A stretch of DNA of 64,000 bases from Devosia subaequoris. GTDB lineage: Bacteria; Pseudomonadota; Alphaproteobacteria; Rhizobiales; Devosiaceae. The stretch spans positions 372,001-436,000 of the forward strand of contig NZ_JACIEW010000001.1 of assembly GCF_014197055.1 (NCBI RefSeq). Reading direction: 5' to 3'. Below the pieces are notes generated by a model that saw only the letters and a list, made by a program, of their open reading frames with translations, did not search any database and was not told the origin of the DNA. Of the stretch, positions 44,854-54,178 are shown piece after piece. Position 1 is the first letter of the stretch; the number at the start of each line of letters is the position of its first letter. The translations under genes were made by a program, and so were the position numbers.

Positions 44854-45294
44854 ATGCTTGGTGTCGTCGGCATTGGCCATGTAGCGATCAAGGTCACGGA
44901 TCTGGACCGGTCGCTCGACTTCTATCGCGACCGCCTCGGTTTCCCAGAAATGCTGCGCCTCAAGCACGACAATGGCGAGACCTGGCTGGTCTATCTGCGC
45001 ATAACCGACGATCAGTATCTTGAAATCTTTCCCGGCGCCGAGAACGATCGGGCCCCCGGCTGGAATGCCAATGGCGTGAACCACATGTGCTTCACGATCG
45101 AGGACCTGGACGGCACGACTGAGCGGGTCAAGGCGGCCGGCATTGCCCTGACCTCAGAGATCAAGCCTGGCCTCGATGGAAACCGCCAGGCGTGGATCGA
45201 GGACCCGGACGGCAACCGGATCGAACTGATGGAAATGGCGCAGGATTGCCTGCAATTACAGGCCATTCGCCGCTTGCACCAAGAGCCGGCATAA
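44854..45294 (+). CDS. VOC family protein (lactoylglutathione lyase-like)
   Basis: The 146-residue protein has AGGAGGA just before its ATG. VOC motifs are complete: GIGHVAIKVTDLDRSLDFYRD and GVNHMCFTIEDLDG, ending DPDGNRIELMEM. His8, Glu in YLEIFPG, His in NHMCF and Glu in IELME form a probable metal site. It is a second VOC protein for the same sugar cluster and is followed by lacI 46 bp later. Confidence 0.85.
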   Translation: MLGVVGIGHVAIKVTDLDRSLDFYRDRLGFPEMLRLKHDNGETWLVYLRITDDQYLEIFPGAENDRAPGWNANGVNHMCFTIEDLDGTTERVKAAGIALTSEIKPGLDGNRQAWIEDPDGNRIELMEMAQDCLQLQAIRRLHQEPA

Positions 45295-45340
45295 TCCATT
45301 CAATCGCATCGATCGCACCGCGAATGGGGGACGAGGCAGC

Positions 45341-46360
45341 TTGGGCAGACCGATTGTTCGATTGAAGGATGTTGCAGACAAGACCGGCTTCTCAGTGAAC
45401 ACGGTCAGTCTCGCCCTGCGCGGCAGCCCCCGCATTCCCGAGGACACTGCCATCCGCATCCGCGATGCCGCGCGCGACCTCAACTACATGCCCAACCAGG
45501 TGGCCAAATCCCTGGTCAGCCGGGAAACCAAGACCATCGGGCTGGTCCTGACCGACATCACCAACCCTGCGCTGACCCAGGCCGCCCAGTCCATCGAACT
45601 CGCCCTTGCCGAACGGGGCTACTCCACCCTTTTCGCCACCTCCAACAATGATCTGGATGAGGAAAAACGGGTCATTGCCATGTTCCAGTCGCGCCAGGTA
45701 GACGGCATGTTGATCTACCCGCGCAGCCACCGGGAACTCGATCATATTCGGCAATTGCGTCGGGCCCATTATCCGGTTGTCCTGCTGGTTGCTGATCCAG
45801 ACGCGGGTGTGGATGCCGTCTCGGTCGACGAGCGGCGTGGTGCCTATCGCGCCGTGCGCCATCTGATTGAGATGGGACACAAGCGGATTGGAATCATCGA
45901 TAGCTCCAACCCGATGGGCAATCACGAAAAACGCGATGGATATGTTGCCGCGCTCACGGAAGCGGGATTGAGTCCCGACCCGACTTTGTCTGCCGATCCG
46001 CAGGGGCACTCCGTCATCCGGGGCTATTGGGCCATGGACAAGCTGATGCGCCTGGCCGACCGCCCTTCGGCGGTCTTCACGGCTAACGATTCCCTGGCCC
46101 TTGGCGCGCTACGCTGGACCCAAAAGAATGGTCTTCAGGTGCCGGAAGATGTCGCCATCGTAGGCTTCGACAACATCGAGTTCGCAGAGCACGCCGCAAC
46201 ACCTCTGACCAGTGTAAACTACGAGATCCGGCTGGTGACCGATCTGGCGGTGGCCCGCCTGATCGAACTGATTGGCACCGAAGGCGCCTTGCCCGAGCCT
46301 AACGTCACCTTGATCGATCCCGAATTGATTGTCAGGGAAAGCACGCAGCGGCGCCTTTAG
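45341..46360 (+). CDS. LacI-family transcriptional regulator
   Basis: The 339-residue protein starts at a TTG at 45341. The HTH and hinge are clear: VRLKDVADKTGFSVNTVSLALRG and YMPNQVAKSLV. A periplasmic-binding-protein-like effector domain follows. It very probably represses the adjacent transporter and AKR operons through the two CG-centred palindromes nearby. The inducer is presumably the imported sugar or a derivative. Confidence 0.93.
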   Translation: MGRPIVRLKDVADKTGFSVNTVSLALRGSPRIPEDTAIRIRDAARDLNYMPNQVAKSLVSRETKTIGLVLTDITNPALTQAAQSIELALAERGYSTLFATSNNDLDEEKRVIAMFQSRQVDGMLIYPRSHRELDHIRQLRRAHYPVVLLVADPDAGVDAVSVDERRGAYRAVRHLIEMGHKRIGIIDSSNPMGNHEKRDGYVAALTEAGLSPDPTLSADPQGHSVIRGYWAMDKLMRLADRPSAVFTANDSLALGALRWTQKNGLQVPEDVAIVGFDNIEFAEHAATPLTSVNYEIRLVTDLAVARLIELIGTEGALPEPNVTLIDPELIVRESTQRRL

Positions 46361-46409
46361 GGGCCCGGACCTTAGTGTCGAGATACCTTCCTTCGCGCAT
46401 GCTCTCCCC

Positions 46410-48077
46410 CTAGCGAACGGCAGGGCGCCTGGCGAGGCGGGAGCCGAGCAGTTCGCCGTGTTCGCTCAGTATCGAATAGGCGATGCCGCAGATCAGCGAA
46501 TTGATGCGGCGCAGCGAGCGGACGGTCTCGAGGTGTAGTTCGCTGGTTTCGAAACTGTTGGGATTGCCCGAACGCAGGCGGGAGAAATGTCCGCCCATGC
46601 TCTGACGCTCCATGACGCCGACCGCATCCTTTTCGGCCACCAATTGTCGCGCTGATTCCAGATCTTCGGAGATCAGCACGTTGAGGGCCAATTGCAGATT
46701 GCTCAGGACGCGGGCGTGAAGATCGATGAGCTCGGCCCAGCCTTCTTCTGAAAAGGTCAGGCGCCTTGCGACCAATTGGTCGGCGACCCGCAGGATGGGG
46801 CGGGCAATGATATCGGCTGCCTGTTCGAGACTGACGGCATAATTGCTCAGGCCTGAGGCGCGAGCAGTCTGGCTCTCGTCCATCAGTTCCCAGTCGAGTT
46901 GGGCCAAGAACAACTTGATCGATGAATTGGATTGATCCACCTCGGGCTCCAGACCCTTGACTCGGCGGATGGCAATCTTGTCGCCGGATTTGAGGATCTC
47001 GATGACAGGTTGCAGCATGACCTCGACCATTTCACTCATGCGCAGCAATTCCCGGGTGGCGCTGGCGAGAGCCATGTCGACATTGCCCCTGTGGCCGCCT
47101 GACAGAGCGGTCAGACGGAAACGGGCGACGTCGCCGCCGTCTCCAGCCGGCGCATCCAGCACGAGCCGGTTCAACAGGGCAGAAACGGGCGCCGAGAGCG
47201 GCAGACCGATGAGCATGACGACGAAGTTGAAGACGATATGGAGCAGGCTGGCCTGCTGGCCGACATTGCCTGGCAGACCAATGGCCGAAAGAGGCCAGAT
47301 CTGCAGAAGAACAAGACACGTCATCGCCGCCCCGCCGCGCAGCATGAGCGCGCCAATGGCGATGCGGCGCGCCCGCACATCGCCACCCCGGGTCATGCCG
47401 TAGGCGATCAATGTACCGCCAAGATTGGCGCCCAGCACCAATGCCGTGGCGATCTCCAGCGGAATGATGCCAGCCGCTCCGAAGGTGATGATGACCAGCA
47501 CGCTGGCCACCGAAGAATAAGACAGCCAGGTCACCAGGGCCGCTATGAGAAAGCCCGTCCACGGATCGTTCTTGAGATAATTCACCGCCGTACCGAGCAA
47601 TTCGCTGTCACGCCATGGGGCTGTGGCCTCCGAGACCATCTGCAGGGACAGGAGGACGAAGGCGATGCCCAGTACCATGCGCCCCATTTGCTTGGTGCGG
47701 CGCTCATTACCACGCAGGAACAATACACCCCCGACGATGATCAGTGGCGCGATGAGGAGCGAGAGGTCAAATGAGAGAATGCTCGCGACAATGGCAGAGC
47801 CGAAATAGGCGCCGAGCACCAGGGCCAGACCGGTGGCGCCAGCCAGCAAACCGCCAGAGGCAAACCCCGACGCCAGCGCTGCCACGGCGGTCGAGCTTTG
47901 CAGAGCGACCGCCATCACCGCGCCAACAGATGCCGCCGCCAGCGCGCTTTTCTCCGCCCGGGCCAGTGTGCGTTTCAACTGGGCGGAGTAGGCCCGCTCG
48001 ACCGCGGTGCGCACCATGCGAACGGCCCAGAGCAGCAGGACAATGGCAGCCACCAGGTGCACAATTATGAAGTACAT
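46410..48077 (-). CDS. Na/Pi cotransporter with C-terminal PhoU-like domain
   Basis: The 555-residue protein has two Na_Pi_cotrans repeats (residues 1-310), each with a QSSTA-like motif (ALQSSTAVAALAS near 60, and WLSYSSVASVLV near 190). A PhoU-like helical domain follows (335-540). It imports phosphate with sodium, as YjbB/NptA do, although YjbB exports phosphate. It is divergent from the ugp operon with a DeoR-type operator 50 bp upstream of its start, linking it to organophosphate use. Confidence 0.9.
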   Translation of the reverse strand: MYFIIVHLVAAIVLLLWAVRMVRTAVERAYSAQLKRTLARAEKSALAAASVGAVMAVALQSSTAVAALASGFASGGLLAGATGLALVLGAYFGSAIVASILSFDLSLLIAPLIIVGGVLFLRGNERRTKQMGRMVLGIAFVLLSLQMVSEATAPWRDSELLGTAVNYLKNDPWTGFLIAALVTWLSYSSVASVLVIITFGAAGIIPLEIATALVLGANLGGTLIAYGMTRGGDVRARRIAIGALMLRGGAAMTCLVLLQIWPLSAIGLPGNVGQQASLLHIVFNFVVMLIGLPLSAPVSALLNRLVLDAPAGDGGDVARFRLTALSGGHRGNVDMALASATRELLRMSEMVEVMLQPVIEILKSGDKIAIRRVKGLEPEVDQSNSSIKLFLAQLDWELMDESQTARASGLSNYAVSLEQAADIIARPILRVADQLVARRLTFSEEGWAELIDLHARVLSNLQLALNVLISEDLESARQLVAEKDAVGVMERQSMGGHFSRLRSGNPNSFETSELHLETVRSLRRINSLICGIAYSILSEHGELLGSRLARRPAVR

Positions 48078-48126
48078 TCAGTCTCCTCGCCCTCCGACTC
48101 TAGCATTCGCAGCCCGCTATCTCATC

Positions 48127-48142
48127 ATGTTCAGATGAACAT
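48127..48142. promoter_or_regulatory. DeoR/GlpR-type operator, Na/Pi-proximal
   Basis: ATGTTCA-GA-TGAACAT is a perfect 7+7 inverted repeat in the Na/Pi-ugpB divergent region. The TTC-rich half-site resembles GlpR operators. The matching DeoR gene is in the ugp operon (53408). Confidence 0.65.
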
Positions 48143-48263
48143 ACCTTTGCAATGCGCTGCAGCCATCGTTGTGAACATTTGGCACGCGCACGACTGACAC
48201 AACTCAACATATTGATATTTCATGGGCTTATCGAAAGGCATGAGCGCAGAACTGCTGCTTGAA

Positions 48264-48277
48264 TGTTCAAATGAACA
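48264..48277. promoter_or_regulatory. DeoR/GlpR-type operator, ugpB-proximal
   Basis: TGTTCA-AA-TGAACA is a perfect 6+6 inverted repeat sharing its half-site with 48127-48142. The centres are 136 bp apart, about 13 helical turns. It lies 92 bp before ugpB. Confidence 0.65.
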
Positions 48278-48369
48278 ATTTTTGGTTGCAAATGTGACAT
48301 GGCTCGGCTCCAATTCGGCCTCGTCCTGAGGCAGGGAGGCCTCAGCGAAACACATAAAAGGGAGAGAGC

Positions 48370-49695
48370 ATGTTCAAGAACGCATTGTTCCTGTCAGCGG
48401 GACTGGCTGCGATGATTACCGCAACGCCGAGCTTCGCTCAGACAGAAATCGCCTGGTGGCACGCCATGGACGCCGAACTGGGCCAGCGGCTGGAAGCCAT
48501 TGCCCAGGGCTTCAACGACAGCCAGGACGAATTTGTCGTGGTCCCAAGTTACAAGGGCACCTACCCCGAGACACTCACCGCAGCGATTGCAGCGTTCCGG
48601 GCCAATGAACAGCCCGCCATTGTGCAGGTCTTTGAAGTCGGCACCGGCACGATGATGGCCGCCGAAGGCGCAGTAAATCCGGTCTATCAGCTAATGGCCG
48701 AGAATGGCGAGCCATGGGATCCAAGTGGGTTCCTGGCGCCAGTCACCGGCTATTACTCGGATACCGATGGCAACATCCTGTCCATGCCGTTCAACTCTTC
48801 CACCCCGATCATGTATTACAACAAGGACGTGTTCGCCGCAGCGGGCCTCGATCCCGAAACGCCGCCCAAGACTTGGGGCGAGCTGGAAACGATGAGCCGG
48901 CAAATAATGGAATCTGGTGCTGCTCCCTGCGGCTTTACCACTGGTTGGGTAAGCTGGGTGCAGCTCGAAAACCTCTCGGCCATCCATGACCAGCCCTATG
49001 GCACGATGGAGAACGGCTTCGGCGGTTTGGGCACCGAGTTCACATTCAATGGCCCGGTGCAGGTCAAACACTGGGAGAACCTCAAGAAATGGGCCGATGA
49101 AGGCCTGTTCGAATATGGGGGACCGGTGGGTGGTGGCGACGCACCGCCGAAGTTCTACTCGCAGGAATGCGCCATCTACATGAACTCTTCGGCCTCGCGC
49201 GCCGGCGTGATCAACAATTCGGGCGATTTCGAAGTCGGCTTTGCCCCCCTGCCCTATTACGAAGACGAGATCGATGAACCGAAAAACTCGATCATCGGCG
49301 GCGCTACGCTTTGGGCGCTCAATGGCAAGGACCCGGCAGTTTATGAAGGTGTTGCTCAGTTCTTTACCTATCTCTCAAGCCCGGAAGTCCAGGCCGAGTG
49401 GCACCAGGCAACCGGCTACCTGCCGATTACCAATGCCGCTTACGAGTTGGGTAAGGAGCAGGGCTACTACGAAGCCAATCCAGGCTCGGAAATCGCCATC
49501 AACCAGATCACGCGCGGCACGCCCTCGGCCAATTCTAAGGGTCTTCGCTTCGGCAATCTGACCCAGGTCAGGACTGTGATCGATGAAGAGTTCGAAGCGC
49601 TGCTCTCGGGCGACAAGTCGGCCCAGGAGGCCCTCGATGCCGCCGTCGAACGCGGCAACCAGATCCTGCGCGACTTCGAAGCGGCCAATAGCTGA
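48370..49695 (+). CDS. ugpB: Glycerol-3-phosphate-binding protein UgpB
   Basis: The 441-residue protein has a signal peptide cleaved near PSFA-Q and the mature start TEIAWWHAM. UgpB-type ligand-site segments are clear: GFTTGWVSWVQLENLSAIHDQP (split), MYMN-like IYMNSSASRAG, LPYYEDE and GGATLWAL. It captures glycerol-3-phosphate or glycerophosphodiesters in the periplasm for UgpAEC. GGGAGAG precedes the ATG. Two hairpins after it should give a higher mRNA level than for the permeases. Confidence 0.95.
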   Translation: MFKNALFLSAGLAAMITATPSFAQTEIAWWHAMDAELGQRLEAIAQGFNDSQDEFVVVPSYKGTYPETLTAAIAAFRANEQPAIVQVFEVGTGTMMAAEGAVNPVYQLMAENGEPWDPSGFLAPVTGYYSDTDGNILSMPFNSSTPIMYYNKDVFAAAGLDPETPPKTWGELETMSRQIMESGAAPCGFTTGWVSWVQLENLSAIHDQPYGTMENGFGGLGTEFTFNGPVQVKHWENLKKWADEGLFEYGGPVGGGDAPPKFYSQECAIYMNSSASRAGVINNSGDFEVGFAPLPYYEDEIDEPKNSIIGGATLWALNGKDPAVYEGVAQFFTYLSSPEVQAEWHQATGYLPITNAAYELGKEQGYYEANPGSEIAINQITRGTPSANSKGLRFGNLTQVRTVIDEEFEALLSGDKSAQEALDAAVERGNQILRDFEAANS

Positions 49696-49708
49696 ACCTC
49701 CCCGGATT

Positions 49709-49762
49709 GTCCCGCTGACTGCAGGCGGGACGATCCACCCGGGCGGCCGACAAGCCGCCCGG
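49709..49762 (+). terminator. Two tandem hairpins between ugpB and ugpA
   Basis: GTCCCGC (49709-49715) pairs with GCGGGAC (49725-49731), and CCGGGCGGC (49739-49747) pairs with GCCGCCCGG (49754-49762). Neither has a T tract, so they suit mRNA stabilisation of ugpB or partial termination. Confidence 0.65.
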
Positions 49763-49799
49763 ACCTTCCAGTCGTGACCATCGGGGGAGCTCTCGGCCC

Positions 49800-50684
49800 A
49801 TGCAAACCAAGCGCACAATCTTTCCAAACAAGCTGTTGCCCTATGCGCTGTTGGCGCCGCAACTGGCCGTGACGCTGATCTTTTTCATCTGGCCTGCTGC
49901 CCAGGCGGTCAAATCGTCCTTTGAGCGCGAAGACCCGTTTGGGTTCCGCACGACTTTCATCTGGTTCGAGAACTACACGCGACTGTTTTCCGAGCCCGGT
50001 TACCTCAACTCTCTCACCAAGACAGCGGTGTTCGCGATTTCGGTGACGCTGCTGTCGATGAGCCTGTCGCTGCTGCTGGCGGTGGCGGTCAACCGTGTGC
50101 TGAAATCCAATCGCGCCTATACGACTCTTCTTGTCTGGCCCTATGCAGTGGCCCCGGTAGTCGTGGGCATCTTGTGGTGGTTCATGTTCAACCCCACGAT
50201 CGGCATCGCGCCCTACATGCTGCGTGGCCTGGGGATCGACTGGAACCATCGCGTCGATGGCAATCAGGCGATGATCCTCGTCGTGATTGCAGCGAGCTGG
50301 AAACAGATTTCGTACAATTTCCTGTTCTTCGTCGCCGGGCTGCAGTCAGTGCCGCAATCGCTCAATGAAGCAGCGGCCATTGATGGCGCCGGTCCCTTCA
50401 AACGGTTCTGGACCATTGTCTTTCCGCTCCTTTCGCCGACGACCTTCTTTCTGCTGATCGTCAACATCAACTACGCCATGTTCGACACATTCGGCCTGAT
50501 CGACGCCACCACCAGTGGCGGGCCAAACCAAGCGACGAACATCCTGGTCTACAAGGTTTATGCCGACGGTTTCCTCGGCCTCAATATCGGTTCTTCGGCC
50601 GCCCAGTCGGTCGTGCTGATGCTGATTGTCATCGCCCTCACCGCAATCCAGTTCCGCTATATCGAGCGGCGCGTTCAATATTAA
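49800..50684 (+). CDS. ugpA: Glycerol-3-phosphate ABC transporter permease UgpA
   Basis: The 294-residue membrane protein has six helices and the EAA loop [20 protein letters not shown]. The beginning [20 protein letters not shown] and [12 protein letters not shown] region match UgpA. It pairs with UgpE to form the pore. It follows ugpB after 104 bp containing the two hairpins. Confidence 0.95.
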   Translation: MQTKRTIFPNKLLPYALLAPQLAVTLIFFIWPAAQAVKSSFEREDPFGFRTTFIWFENYTRLFSEPGYLNSLTKTAVFAISVTLLSMSLSLLLAVAVNRVLKSNRAYTTLLVWPYAVAPVVVGILWWFMFNPTIGIAPYMLRGLGIDWNHRVDGNQAMILVVIAASWKQISYNFLFFVAGLQSVPQSLNEAAAIDGAGPFKRFWTIVFPLLSPTTFFLLIVNINYAMFDTFGLIDATTSGGPNQATNILVYKVYADGFLGLNIGSSAAQSVVLMLIVIALTAIQFRYIERRVQY

Positions 50685-50696
50685 GGAGCCAAGAGA

Positions 50697-51545
50697 ATGG
50701 TCGAAAATCGCCCCTGGCTCAGCCTGCTCACCCATCTGGTGCTGATCGTCGGCGTCGTTGTTGTCGTCTTCCCCGTCTATCTCGCCTTCATTGCCTCGAC
50801 GCATGGCAGCGGGGACTTCATGCGCGGGCTCGTGCCCCTGCTGCCCGGTCCGCACATGCTGGAAAATTACGGCCGCATGCTCACCCAGGGCATTTCCACG
50901 GCCGGCGCGCCGCCAGTATCGATCATGCTGATGAACTCGACGATCATCGCCATCGTGATTGCCGTGGGCAAGATCGCCATCTCGCTGCTCTCGGCCTATG
51001 CGATCGTGTTCTTCAAGTTCCCGTTCCGGCTGCTGGCGTTCTGGATCATCTTCATCACCCTGATGCTGCCGGTCGAGGTGCGCATCATCCCCACCTTTGC
51101 GGTGGTCGCCAATCTGGGGCTGCTCAATTCCTATGTCGGACTAACGCTGCCGCTCATTGCCTCGGCGACCGCTACGTTCCTGTTCCGCCAGTTCTTCCTC
51201 ACCGTACCTGACGAACTGATGGAGGCGGCGCGAGTTGATGGAGCGGGCCCCATGAAGTTCTTCCGCGACATCCTGTTGCCGCTCTCGCGCACCAATATTG
51301 CGGCTCTGTTCGTCATCCTCTTCATTTATGGCTGGGTGCAGTATCTCTGGCCGCTGCTCGTGACCACCGACAGCCGCTATTACACGGTGGTCATGGGCAT
51401 CAAGCGCCTGGCAGCGACCGCCGATTCCGAACCCCTGTGGAACCTCGTCATGGCCTCGGTGATCCTGGCCATGCTGCCCCCCGTCCTTGTCGTCATCTTC
51501 ATGCAGCGCCTGTTCGTCAAGGGCCTCGTGGATACGGAGAAATAA
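50697..51545 (+). CDS. ugpE: Glycerol-3-phosphate ABC transporter permease UgpE
   Basis: The 282-residue protein has six membrane helices and the EAA loop EAARVDGAGPMKFFRDILLP. The start ENRPWLSLLTHLVLI and the segment YLWPLLVTTDSRYYTVVMGI are typical of UgpE. It lies 12 bp after ugpA with AAGGAG before the ATG. Confidence 0.95.
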   Translation: MVENRPWLSLLTHLVLIVGVVVVVFPVYLAFIASTHGSGDFMRGLVPLLPGPHMLENYGRMLTQGISTAGAPPVSIMLMNSTIIAIVIAVGKIAISLLSAYAIVFFKFPFRLLAFWIIFITLMLPVEVRIIPTFAVVANLGLLNSYVGLTLPLIASATATFLFRQFFLTVPDELMEAARVDGAGPMKFFRDILLPLSRTNIAALFVILFIYGWVQYLWPLLVTTDSRYYTVVMGIKRLAATADSEPLWNLVMASVILAMLPPVLVVIFMQRLFVKGLVDTEK

Positions 51546-51548
51546 GCC

Positions 51549-52601
51549 ATGGCCACGATCGATCTGATCGACCTCAAGAAGAACTACGGCAATGTCCAGG
51601 CCGTCAAAGGTGTCAATCTCAACGTTGCCGATGGCGAGTTGATCGTCCTCGTGGGCCCCTCGGGCTGCGGCAAGTCCACATTGCTTCGCATGGTGGCCGG
51701 GCTCGAAACCGTCACCTCCGGCCGCATCGAGATCGGCGGCAAGGACGTGGTGCGTGCCGAACCGGCCGAGCGTGATATCGCCATGGTGTTTCAGAACTAT
51801 GCGCTTTATCCGCATATGAGCGTGCGCGGAAACCTGGAATACGGCCTGAAGAACCGCGGGACGCCGCGCGCGGAAATCGACCGCCGGGTGCAGGATGCGG
51901 CCGACATTCTCGAAATCGGACCGCTTCTCGAGCGCAAGCCACGCCAGCTTTCAGGCGGCCAGCGGCAGCGCGTCGCCATGGGCCGCGCCATTGTGCGTGA
52001 GCCGGCTGCGTTTCTGTTCGACGAACCCCTGTCCAACCTCGACGCCAAGCTGCGCGTGCAGATGCGGGTGGAAATCCGGCGGCTGCAACGCCGCCTCAAA
52101 ACCACGAGCCTCTATGTAACCCACGACCAGCTCGAAGCCATGACCCTGGCCGACCGGCTAGTGGTGATGAATGGTGGTCTGGTCGAGCAGATCGGCACGC
52201 CCACCGAAGTCTATGACCGTCCGGCAACGCTATTTGTCGCCGGCTTTATTGGCTCACCGCCGATGAACCTGATCCCGGCAGCCTCCCTCTCGGGCGGCGA
52301 GAATGCGGGGGCGCTGAACCTGGATGCGGACACCGACATTGTCGGGCTACGGCCGGACCAGCTCCATATCGAGCGACCCGACGGAAATGCCCTGTCGCTG
52401 GCAGGCACGGTGGAATTGCTTGAGCCGGTCGGCGGCGAGAGCCATCTGCATGTTCAAATCCCAGGCACGGAGCAGCCGATCATTCTGACGGTGCAGGGAC
52501 GGCCGCAACTGGCGGAGGGCGAGACTATTACGGTCTATGCCCGCCCTGAGCACATCCACCCCTTCAACCAGCAAACAGGCCGGCGGACAGACGCCAGCTA
52601 G
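51549..52601 (+). CDS. ugpC: Glycerol-3-phosphate ABC transporter ATPase UgpC
   Basis: The 350-residue ATPase has Walker [10 protein letters not shown], signature [14 protein letters not shown], Walker [14 protein letters not shown] and a C-terminal TOBE domain with VGLRPDQLH. It starts 3 bp after ugpE. In E. coli UgpC activity responds to internal phosphate through PhoU; here a PhoU-like domain is carried by the divergent Na/Pi protein. Confidence 0.95.
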   Translation: MATIDLIDLKKNYGNVQAVKGVNLNVADGELIVLVGPSGCGKSTLLRMVAGLETVTSGRIEIGGKDVVRAEPAERDIAMVFQNYALYPHMSVRGNLEYGLKNRGTPRAEIDRRVQDAADILEIGPLLERKPRQLSGGQRQRVAMGRAIVREPAAFLFDEPLSNLDAKLRVQMRVEIRRLQRRLKTTSLYVTHDQLEAMTLADRLVVMNGGLVEQIGTPTEVYDRPATLFVAGFIGSPPMNLIPAASLSGGENAGALNLDADTDIVGLRPDQLHIERPDGNALSLAGTVELLEPVGGESHLHVQIPGTEQPIILTVQGRPQLAEGETITVYARPEHIHPFNQQTGRRTDAS

Positions 52602-52622
52602 ACGGCGCAAGCAGAGGCACAC

Positions 52623-53390
52623 TTGGACACTCCAGCACGCATCAAGACAATCCAGACCATGCCCAGACCCAGACCAGATCAGGTGCAGGCCCATCGCGGC
52701 GCCTCGGCCCTCGCACCGGAAAACACCTTTGCGGCGTTCCGCAAGGCCGCCGAGCAGGGGGCCAAATGGGTTGAGCTGGACGTCGCCCTGTTGGGCGACG
52801 GGACCCTGGTGGTGATCCATGATGTCACGATCGACCGCACAACGTCGGGAAGCGGCGCGCTCAGCGACATGGGGCGCGCGGATCTGGATGGGCTGGATGC
52901 GGGAAGCTGGTTCGACGACGCGTTTGTCGGGGAGCCGCTGCCGACCCTTGATGCGGTCATTGTGGAACTGGGTGAACTGGGCCTCAACGCCAATGTCGAG
53001 ATCAAGCAGCACGCCCATCACCGATCGTTGGATCAATTGGTGCGGACGGTGCAGGCGGCCATCGCTCGGCGCGCGCCGCGGACCGAGATCATGATATCGA
53101 GCTTCGATCCGGAGGCCCTGCGGGCCATGCACAAGCTGGAACCAGCGCTGGAAATGGCCATGCTTTGGGAACGTCCGCCGGAGGACTGGGAGACGCAACT
53201 GGCGGCGATTCCGGCAAGCACTATTCACATGCACTACAAGGCCCTCAGCATTGGCCTGCTGAAGGAAACCAGCAAACGCGGCATCAAGGTGCGCGCCTGG
53301 ACCTGCAACAATCCAGTGCAACTGATGTCATTCTGGGATGCCGGTCTGGCGGGCGTCATTACCGACGATCCCAGCCTGTTCCTCGCATAG
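52623..53390 (+). CDS. ugpQ: Glycerophosphodiester phosphodiesterase (UgpQ type)
   Basis: The 255-residue protein hydrolyses glycerophosphodiesters to glycerol-3-phosphate and an alcohol. The GDPD motif is complete: HRGASALAPENTFAAF, then VELDVALLGDG and VVIHDVTIDRTT. There is no signal peptide, so it acts in the cytoplasm on imported diesters. The start is a TTG at 52623 (GAGG 5 bp upstream); Met13 (52659) is an alternative. It is 21 bp downstream of ugpC. Confidence 0.93.
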   Translation: MDTPARIKTIQTMPRPRPDQVQAHRGASALAPENTFAAFRKAAEQGAKWVELDVALLGDGTLVVIHDVTIDRTTSGSGALSDMGRADLDGLDAGSWFDDAFVGEPLPTLDAVIVELGELGLNANVEIKQHAHHRSLDQLVRTVQAAIARRAPRTEIMISSFDPEALRAMHKLEPALEMAMLWERPPEDWETQLAAIPASTIHMHYKALSIGLLKETSKRGIKVRAWTCNNPVQLMSFWDAGLAGVITDDPSLFLA

Positions 53391-53407
53391 CAAAGGGCGC
53401 CCCGGTC

Positions 53408-54178
53408 ATGCTTTCGGACCGACAACGAGATATGTTGACGCTGATCGAGGCGGAAGGCACTCAATATATCGAGCAGCTTGCGGCGCGGTACGAGCTGACG
53501 ACTCAGACGATCAGACGCGACATCAACGCGCTATGCGACCTGGGCTATGCACGCCGGTTTCACGGCGGGGTGGATGTTCCGGTCGGGGCCCGCAATATTT
53601 CGGTCAACGCCCGTGCCGTTCTCAACAGCGATGCAAAGCAGCGCATCGCGAACCGCGTCGCCGAGGCCATTCCGTCCGGCTCGACCGTGTTTCTCGGCAT
53701 TGGCACCACGGTACAATTCGTGGCCACGGCCCTGCGTGACCATCAGAGCCTGAGGGTCGTCACCAATAATATGGACGTCGCCCTGACCCTGAGTGACGCG
53801 CCACAGATCGAGGTGCATATGACCGGGGGCATCATGCGCCATAATGACCGCGACGTCGTGGGCGCCGATGTACTGCACTATTTCGACAAATTCTACGCCT
53901 CTCACGCTGTGATCGGCGCCGGCGCGCTAAATGCCGGCAAAGGCATATTGGATTACAGCTACTCGGAAGCACAGGTGACCATGAAGCTGGTGGAGAATGC
54001 CCGCCAGCAGTTTCTTGTCGCGGATATGAGCAAATGGTTGCGGGACGCCTCGGTGCGGGTGGTCCCGTTTTCGGACGTTTCGCACATCTTTACCGACGCA
54101 CTGCCCGATCAGGAACGGGTGCACAAAAGCCTCGAAGCGTCCGGTATCCGGGTTGAAATCTGCGGGGGCGATTTGTGA
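53408..54178 (+). CDS. DeoR-family regulator (GlpR-like)
   Basis: The 256-residue protein from the ATG at 53408 has the DeoR winged helix (MLSDRQRDMLTLIEAEG, then TTQTIRRDINALCDLGYARRFHGG) and a DeoRC sensor domain with FLGIGTT and NNMDVA that binds a phosphorylated sugar or glycerol phosphate. Position inside the ugp operon and the TTCA/TGAA palindromes upstream of ugpB and the Na/Pi gene suggest it represses both. An in-frame upstream extension to 53165 overlaps the GDPD gene and is rejected. Confidence 0.93.
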   Translation: MLSDRQRDMLTLIEAEGTQYIEQLAARYELTTQTIRRDINALCDLGYARRFHGGVDVPVGARNISVNARAVLNSDAKQRIANRVAEAIPSGSTVFLGIGTTVQFVATALRDHQSLRVVTNNMDVALTLSDAPQIEVHMTGGIMRHNDRDVVGADVLHYFDKFYASHAVIGAGALNAGKGILDYSYSEAQVTMKLVENARQQFLVADMSKWLRDASVRVVPFSDVSHIFTDALPDQERVHKSLEASGIRVEICGGDL

